Origin: Nitrospirota bacterium
Lineage (GTDB): Bacteria; Nitrospirota; Thermodesulfovibrionia; Thermodesulfovibrionales; Dissulfurispiraceae
Assembly (NCBI GenBank): GCA_040752355.1
Contig: JBFMHE010000005.1
Location: forward strand, 1-64,000
Reading direction: 5' to 3'
Length of the DNA stretch: 64,000 nt
The translations under genes and the position numbers were made by a program. This document shows positions 60,562 to 64,000 of the stretch, piece by piece (positions within the stretch are counted from its first letter, which is position 1; each line of letters begins with the position of its first letter). The notes beneath the pieces are model-generated. The model was not told where the DNA came from and did no database searches. It worked only from the letters and a program-made list of their open reading frames with translations.

Positions 60562-61808
60562 TGCTTATCGTCCAGAAATACGGCGGCACATCGGTAGCGA
60601 ACATAGAGAGGATCAAGGCGGTGGCCGAGCGCGTGGTGCGCACGGTGAAGCAGGGCAACAGGGTCGTGGTGGTCGTATCGGCCATGTCCGGCGAAACGGA
60701 CAAGCTGATCAACCTCGCCCAGCAGATATCGCCCGCCCCGAACGAACGGGAGATGGACCTGCTCCTCTCCTCCGGAGAGCGCGTCACCAGCGCCCTCACC
60801 GCGATCGCGGTCGAGGCCCTGGGCTGCAAGGCGGTGGCCCTTACCGGCCGCCAGATGGGTATCGTCACCGATACGGTGCATACCAAGGCGAAGATAGAGA
60901 AGATAACCGGCGACCGCGCGAAGAGGGCGCTCGACGACGAGTGCGTGGTGGTGGTGGCCGGCTTCCAGGGCATCACCGAAAGCGAAGACGTGACAACCCT
61001 CGGCCGCGGGGGATCTGACCTCTCCGCCGTTGCCGTGGCTGCGGCGCTGAATGCCGATCTGTGCGAGATATATACCGATGTGGACGGGGTGTATACGACC
61101 GACCCCAATATCGTCCCTGAAGCGAGAAAACTCGAGAAGATATCCTTCGAGGAGATGCTCGAGCTCGCGAGCCTCGGCGCCAAGGTGCTCCAGACGCGGT
61201 CGGTCGAGTTTGCGATGAAATACGGGGTGCCCGTGGTGGTGCGTTCGAGCTTCAACGATAACCCGGGGACGCTGGTTACCAAGGAGGATAAAGAGATGGA
61301 GAAGGTTGTTGTATCGGGTGTCGCTTATGACAAGAACCAGACGAAGATCACCGTTATGGGCGTGCCTGACAAGCCCGGTGTCGCTGCGCAGCTCTTCAAA
61401 ACGATAGCGGACGCGAGCATCGTCGTCGATATGATCGTCCAGAATGTGAGCAGCGATGGAAAGGCTGCCGATATATCGTTCACCGTGCCCAAGACCGACA
61501 GCAAGAAGGCGCTGAAGCTGACCGAAGCGGTGGCGAAGGAGCTCGGCGCCAAGGGGGTCAACCTCGGCGAGGAGATCGCCAAGATATCCATCGTCGGCGT
61601 CGGCATGAGGACCCACTCGGGCGTTGCGGCCCAGATGTTCGAAACACTGGCGAAGCACGGTATCAACGTGATGATGATCAGCACCTCGGAGATCAAGGTC
61701 TCCTGCATCATCGCCCTGAAATATACCGAGCTCGCCGTACGGGTGCTCCACGACGCCTTCGGGCTCGCGGCTGGGCAGGGCGAGGGTAAAAGCGTTGTCA
61801 ATGCGTAG
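60561..61808 (+). CDS. lysC: aspartate kinase
   Basis: 415 residues. [46 protein letters not shown] and [10 protein letters not shown] mark the kinase. Two ACT domains follow ([20 protein letters not shown] and [20 protein letters not shown]), so lysine and/or threonine feedback is expected. It phosphorylates aspartate, the entry to the threonine/methionine/lysine branch. The start overlaps the stop of the mutase-like gene, and cimA overlaps its stop by 8 bp. Confidence 0.95.
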   Translation: MLIVQKYGGTSVANIERIKAVAERVVRTVKQGNRVVVVVSAMSGETDKLINLAQQISPAPNEREMDLLLSSGERVTSALTAIAVEALGCKAVALTGRQMGIVTDTVHTKAKIEKITGDRAKRALDDECVVVVAGFQGITESEDVTTLGRGGSDLSAVAVAAALNADLCEIYTDVDGVYTTDPNIVPEARKLEKISFEEMLELASLGAKVLQTRSVEFAMKYGVPVVVRSSFNDNPGTLVTKEDKEMEKVVVSGVAYDKNQTKITVMGVPDKPGVAAQLFKTIADASIVVDMIVQNVSSDGKAADISFTVPKTDSKKALKLTEAVAKELGAKGVNLGEEIAKISIVGVGMRTHSGVAAQMFETLAKHGINVMMISTSEIKVSCIIALKYTELAVRVLHDAFGLAAGQGEGKSVVNA

Positions 61809-63369
61809 AATAGAGATTTACGACACCACGCTCAGGGACGGCGCCCAGGCCGAAGATGTCTCGCTCTCGGTCGAGGACAAGCTGCGCATCACCGAGCGGC
61901 TCGACGAGTTCGGCATCCACTATGTGGAGGGAGGATTCCCCGGCTCGAACCCCAAGGACGCGGAATACTTCAAGAAGGCGAAGAGGCTGAAGCTCGGGAC
62001 CGCCCGGGTCGTCGCCTTCGGCAGCACCCACCGTCCGAAGCACAAGGCCAAGGATGACCATAACCTGAAGGCGCTGGTCGATGCGGAGACGCCGGTCATC
62101 ACCATCTTCGGCAAGACCTGGGACTTCCATGTGAAAGAGGCGCTCAAGGCGACGCTGCCGGAGAACCTCGCTATCATTCATGATTCCGTCGCATTCCTCA
62201 AGAAGTATGCCGAAAAGGTCTTCTTCGATGCGGAGCACTTCTTCGACGGCTACAAGGACAACCCCGAGTACGCGGTGAAGTGCCTCCTCGCCGCCCGGGA
62301 CGCCGGAGCCGACTGCCTCGTCCTCTGCGATACCAACGGCGGCACACTCCCCGACGAGCTCAGGAAGATCGTGCAGCAGGTGAACAAGCAGGTGAAGAGC
62401 CCCCTCGGCATTCATGCCCACAACGACTCGGAGTGCGCGGTGGCGAATTCACTCGTCGCTGTCGAGCTCGGGGCAGTGCAGGTGCAGGGCACGATCAACG
62501 GCATCGGCGAGCGGTGCGGCAACGCCAATCTCTGCTCGATCATCCCGAGCCTCCAGCTGAAGATGGGGCTCAAGGCGCTGAGCGGCGATAACCTGAAAAA
62601 GCTGCGCGATGTGTCGCGCTTCGTCAACGAGATCTCGAATATCCGCCACTTCAAACGCCAGCCCTTTGTCGGCGACAGCGCGTTTGCCCACAAGGGCGGC
62701 ATGCATGTGAGCGCTATCCGGAAAAGACCCGAGACCTACGAGCATGTCAGACCTGAATCTGTCGGCAATTCGCAGCGCGTGCTGATCTCCGATATGGCGG
62801 GAAAGAGCAATGTCCTCAGAAAGGCCGAAGAGTTCGGCATCCATCTCAAACCCGATTCACCCGAGGTGCAGGTAATCCTCGACAGCATGAAAGACCTCGA
62901 GCACCAGGGCTTCCAGTTCGAGGGCGCCGAAGCCTCCTTCGAGCTCCTCATCAAAAAGGCGCTCGGCCTCCATAGGAGATTCTTCGACCTCATCGGCTTC
63001 AGGGTCATCGACGAGAAGAGGAGAGAGAGCGAGACTCCCATAAGCGAAGCGACGATCATGGTCAGGGTCGGCAAGCATGTCGAGCACACCGCCGCCACCG
63101 GCAACGGCCCGGTGAACGCCCTCGACCACGCGCTGAGAAAGGCGCTCGAGAAGTTCTATCCCGAGCTGAAGAAGGTCAAGCTCTACGACTACAAGGTCCG
63201 CGTCCTCGCCGCCGGCAAGGGAACCGCAGCCCGCGTCCGCGTCCTCATCGAATCGGGCGATGACGTGCACAAGTGGGGCACCGTCGGCGTCTCCGAAAAC
63301 ATCATCGAGGCCTCCTGGCAGGCCCTGGTAGACAGCATCGACTACAAGCTGCTGAAGGAGAAAGAGTAA
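61801..63369 (+). CDS. cimA: citramalate synthase
   Basis: 522 residues. The DRE-TIM motif is [20 protein letters not shown] (metal Asp and catalytic Arg), with [16 protein letters not shown] and [16 protein letters not shown]-terminal regulatory domain (about 400-520) follows. CimA condenses pyruvate and acetyl-CoA to citramalate, giving 2-oxobutyrate for isoleucine without threonine deaminase. Length and motifs favour the CimA group over 2-isopropylmalate synthase. It closes the operon. Confidence 0.92.
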   Translation: MRRIEIYDTTLRDGAQAEDVSLSVEDKLRITERLDEFGIHYVEGGFPGSNPKDAEYFKKAKRLKLGTARVVAFGSTHRPKHKAKDDHNLKALVDAETPVITIFGKTWDFHVKEALKATLPENLAIIHDSVAFLKKYAEKVFFDAEHFFDGYKDNPEYAVKCLLAARDAGADCLVLCDTNGGTLPDELRKIVQQVNKQVKSPLGIHAHNDSECAVANSLVAVELGAVQVQGTINGIGERCGNANLCSIIPSLQLKMGLKALSGDNLKKLRDVSRFVNEISNIRHFKRQPFVGDSAFAHKGGMHVSAIRKRPETYEHVRPESVGNSQRVLISDMAGKSNVLRKAEEFGIHLKPDSPEVQVILDSMKDLEHQGFQFEGAEASFELLIKKALGLHRRFFDLIGFRVIDEKRRESETPISEATIMVRVGKHVEHTAATGNGPVNALDHALRKALEKFYPELKKVKLYDYKVRVLAAGKGTAARVRVLIESGDDVHKWGTVGVSENIIEASWQALVDSIDYKLLKEKE

Positions 63370-63462
63370 AGAGGGGCGGTTCCCGTTATCGCGAAGAAAA
63401 TAGAACTTCCCTGCTTATTTATGCAGTTATGCAGCGGCAACCTTTCTCCGTCGATCTGCCGA

Positions 63463-63792
63463 TCAACGGCTTAGCTTGGCGGCGACAAGGCGGTTCAGGC
63501 TCACTCCGGTTTCAGCCGACCGGATAGCGAGGGCCCTATGTGTTTCAGGGGTAACGCGCACTACAAATCTCCCGCTGTAGCGGCGGTTTGCAATCGGCTC
63601 CGGTATCGCCTCTCCGGTCTTCTTCATGTCGTTTATCACCGCTGCAACAATCTTGCGGATACCTTTCAGCGCGCCCTCGGGTGTTTTTGCCAGCCAGCTT
63701 AACCCGGGGAATTCGGAGCACAGTCCGACATACTCGTTGTCTTCCGGAGACCACGTCACCCTATACGTGTAATGGTCATTCTTCAACGTCAC
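63463..63792 (-). CDS. hicB: HicB-family antitoxin
   Basis: 109 residues. The partly degraded RNase-H-like fold (YRVTWSPEDNEYVGLCSEFP, LSWLAKTPEGALKGIRKIV) is followed by a ribbon-helix-helix C-terminus (RFVVRVTPETHRALAIRSAE, VSLNRLVAAKL). GTG start behind GGAGGTG. The toxin gene overlaps its 5' end by 17 bp (toxin first, antitoxin second), as usual for hicAB. It is convergent with cimA. Confidence 0.85.
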   Translation of the reverse strand: MTLKNDHYTYRVTWSPEDNEYVGLCSEFPGLSWLAKTPEGALKGIRKIVAAVINDMKKTGEAIPEPIANRRYSGRFVVRVTPETHRALAIRSAETGVSLNRLVAAKLSR

Positions 63793-64000
63793 AATTCACC
63801 TCCAAGAGCTCAATGGCTCTGAGAACCTGTCTTACCTGATATGCCTTTGCCTTCCCTCTGTCGTTTTGAATATTAATCCTCGGATCTCCCGGCCACGGTG
63901 TTTTATATACCCTATGGCTGCTCCCTTTATGGCGGGCTGCTCCGAAGTAATGGTCGCAAACGAGGCACAGATCAGCAAATCGAATGTTCCGGGCATTGTT
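63776..64000 (-). CDS. hicA: HicA-like mRNA interferase toxin (5' end outside window)
   Basis: The frame is open to the right edge and gives 74 C-terminal residues: NIRFADLCLVCDHYFGAARH, then KGSSHRVYKTPWPGD with the catalytic-type GSSHRVY segment (the GS-H of HicA), and KAKAYQVRQVLRAIELLEVN. HicA toxins cut mRNA; the adjacent hicB would neutralise. The 5' end is outside the window. Confidence 0.75.
   Translation of the reverse strand, partial: NNARNIRFADLCLVCDHYFGAARHKGSSHRVYKTPWPGDPRINIQNDRGKAKAYQVRQVLRAIELLEVNCDVEE

Overview
The window is about 64 kb of GC-rich, densely coding chromosome from a Gram-negative bacterium. It encodes the outer-membrane assembly pair TamA/TamB and several lipoproteins. 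It also carries a PEP-CTERM/exosortase regulatory pair (PrsK/PrsR), a DsrC-like protein, citramalate synthase and an anaerobe-style aspartate-family operon with a sulfur-carrier module. This mix fits Nitrospirota or a Desulfobacterota-like lineage. No rRNA or other phylogenetic marker is present, so the assignment is an inference. I see no rRNA, tRNA, CRISPR array, intact insertion sequence or prophage.

Region 1 (1-17.5 kb) is envelope and exosortase-linked. The end of a cell-surface protein is followed by prsK-prsR, a small secreted protein and a PEP-CTERM protein. Next comes a GlrK/QseG/GlrR-like trio (kinase, lipoprotein, sigma-54 activator). Then follow a PEP-CTERM-associated acyltransferase, a BON lipoprotein, a family 2 glycosyltransferase, a GMC-type dehydrogenase set and a radical SAM protein. 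Sigma-54-type -24/-12 sites stand before several of these genes. Two of them have a related TTTACA box about 90-130 bp upstream, so PrsR probably drives part of this region in cis.

Region 2 (17.5-33.9 kb) is mixed housekeeping: xseA-xseB, a PilZ protein, a YVTN beta-propeller, a C-terminal processing protease, a group-2-like sigma factor behind a sigma-54-type promoter, a THUMP protein, a Tat-type amidohydrolase, vapBC, a UvrD-type helicase, a PEP-CTERM trypsin-like protease, OsmC and a DsrC-like protein without its usual C-terminal cysteines.

Region 3 (33.9-46 kb) is signalling: a CheB-CheR-PAS fusion, two PAS-GGDEF-EAL proteins, a stand-alone CheB, an M20 peptidase and a family 4 glycosyltransferase. 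The glycosyltransferase is bracketed by two copies of the tamB 3' end. Region 4 (46-51.4 kb) is tamA-tamB.

Region 5 (51.8-63.4 kb) holds lipA and then a long plus-strand biosynthetic run: aminotransferase, hom, TusA-like, MoeB-like, JAMM protease, thrC, ThiS/MoaD-like, NIL protein, a phosphoglycerate-mutase-like candidate homoserine kinase, lysC and cimA. It covers aspartate to threonine, a possible protein-thiocarboxylate sulfur route, and the entry to isoleucine. A hicB-hicA pair on the minus strand runs off the right edge.

Three non-coding patterns stand out. First, three intergenic elements keep a long outer stem and an inner hairpin although the stem sequences differ, which implies compensatory change. 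Second, period-7 repeat arrays begin at or just before gene stop codons. Third, several genes have a -10 box only 6-10 nt before the start codon, suggesting leaderless mRNAs.
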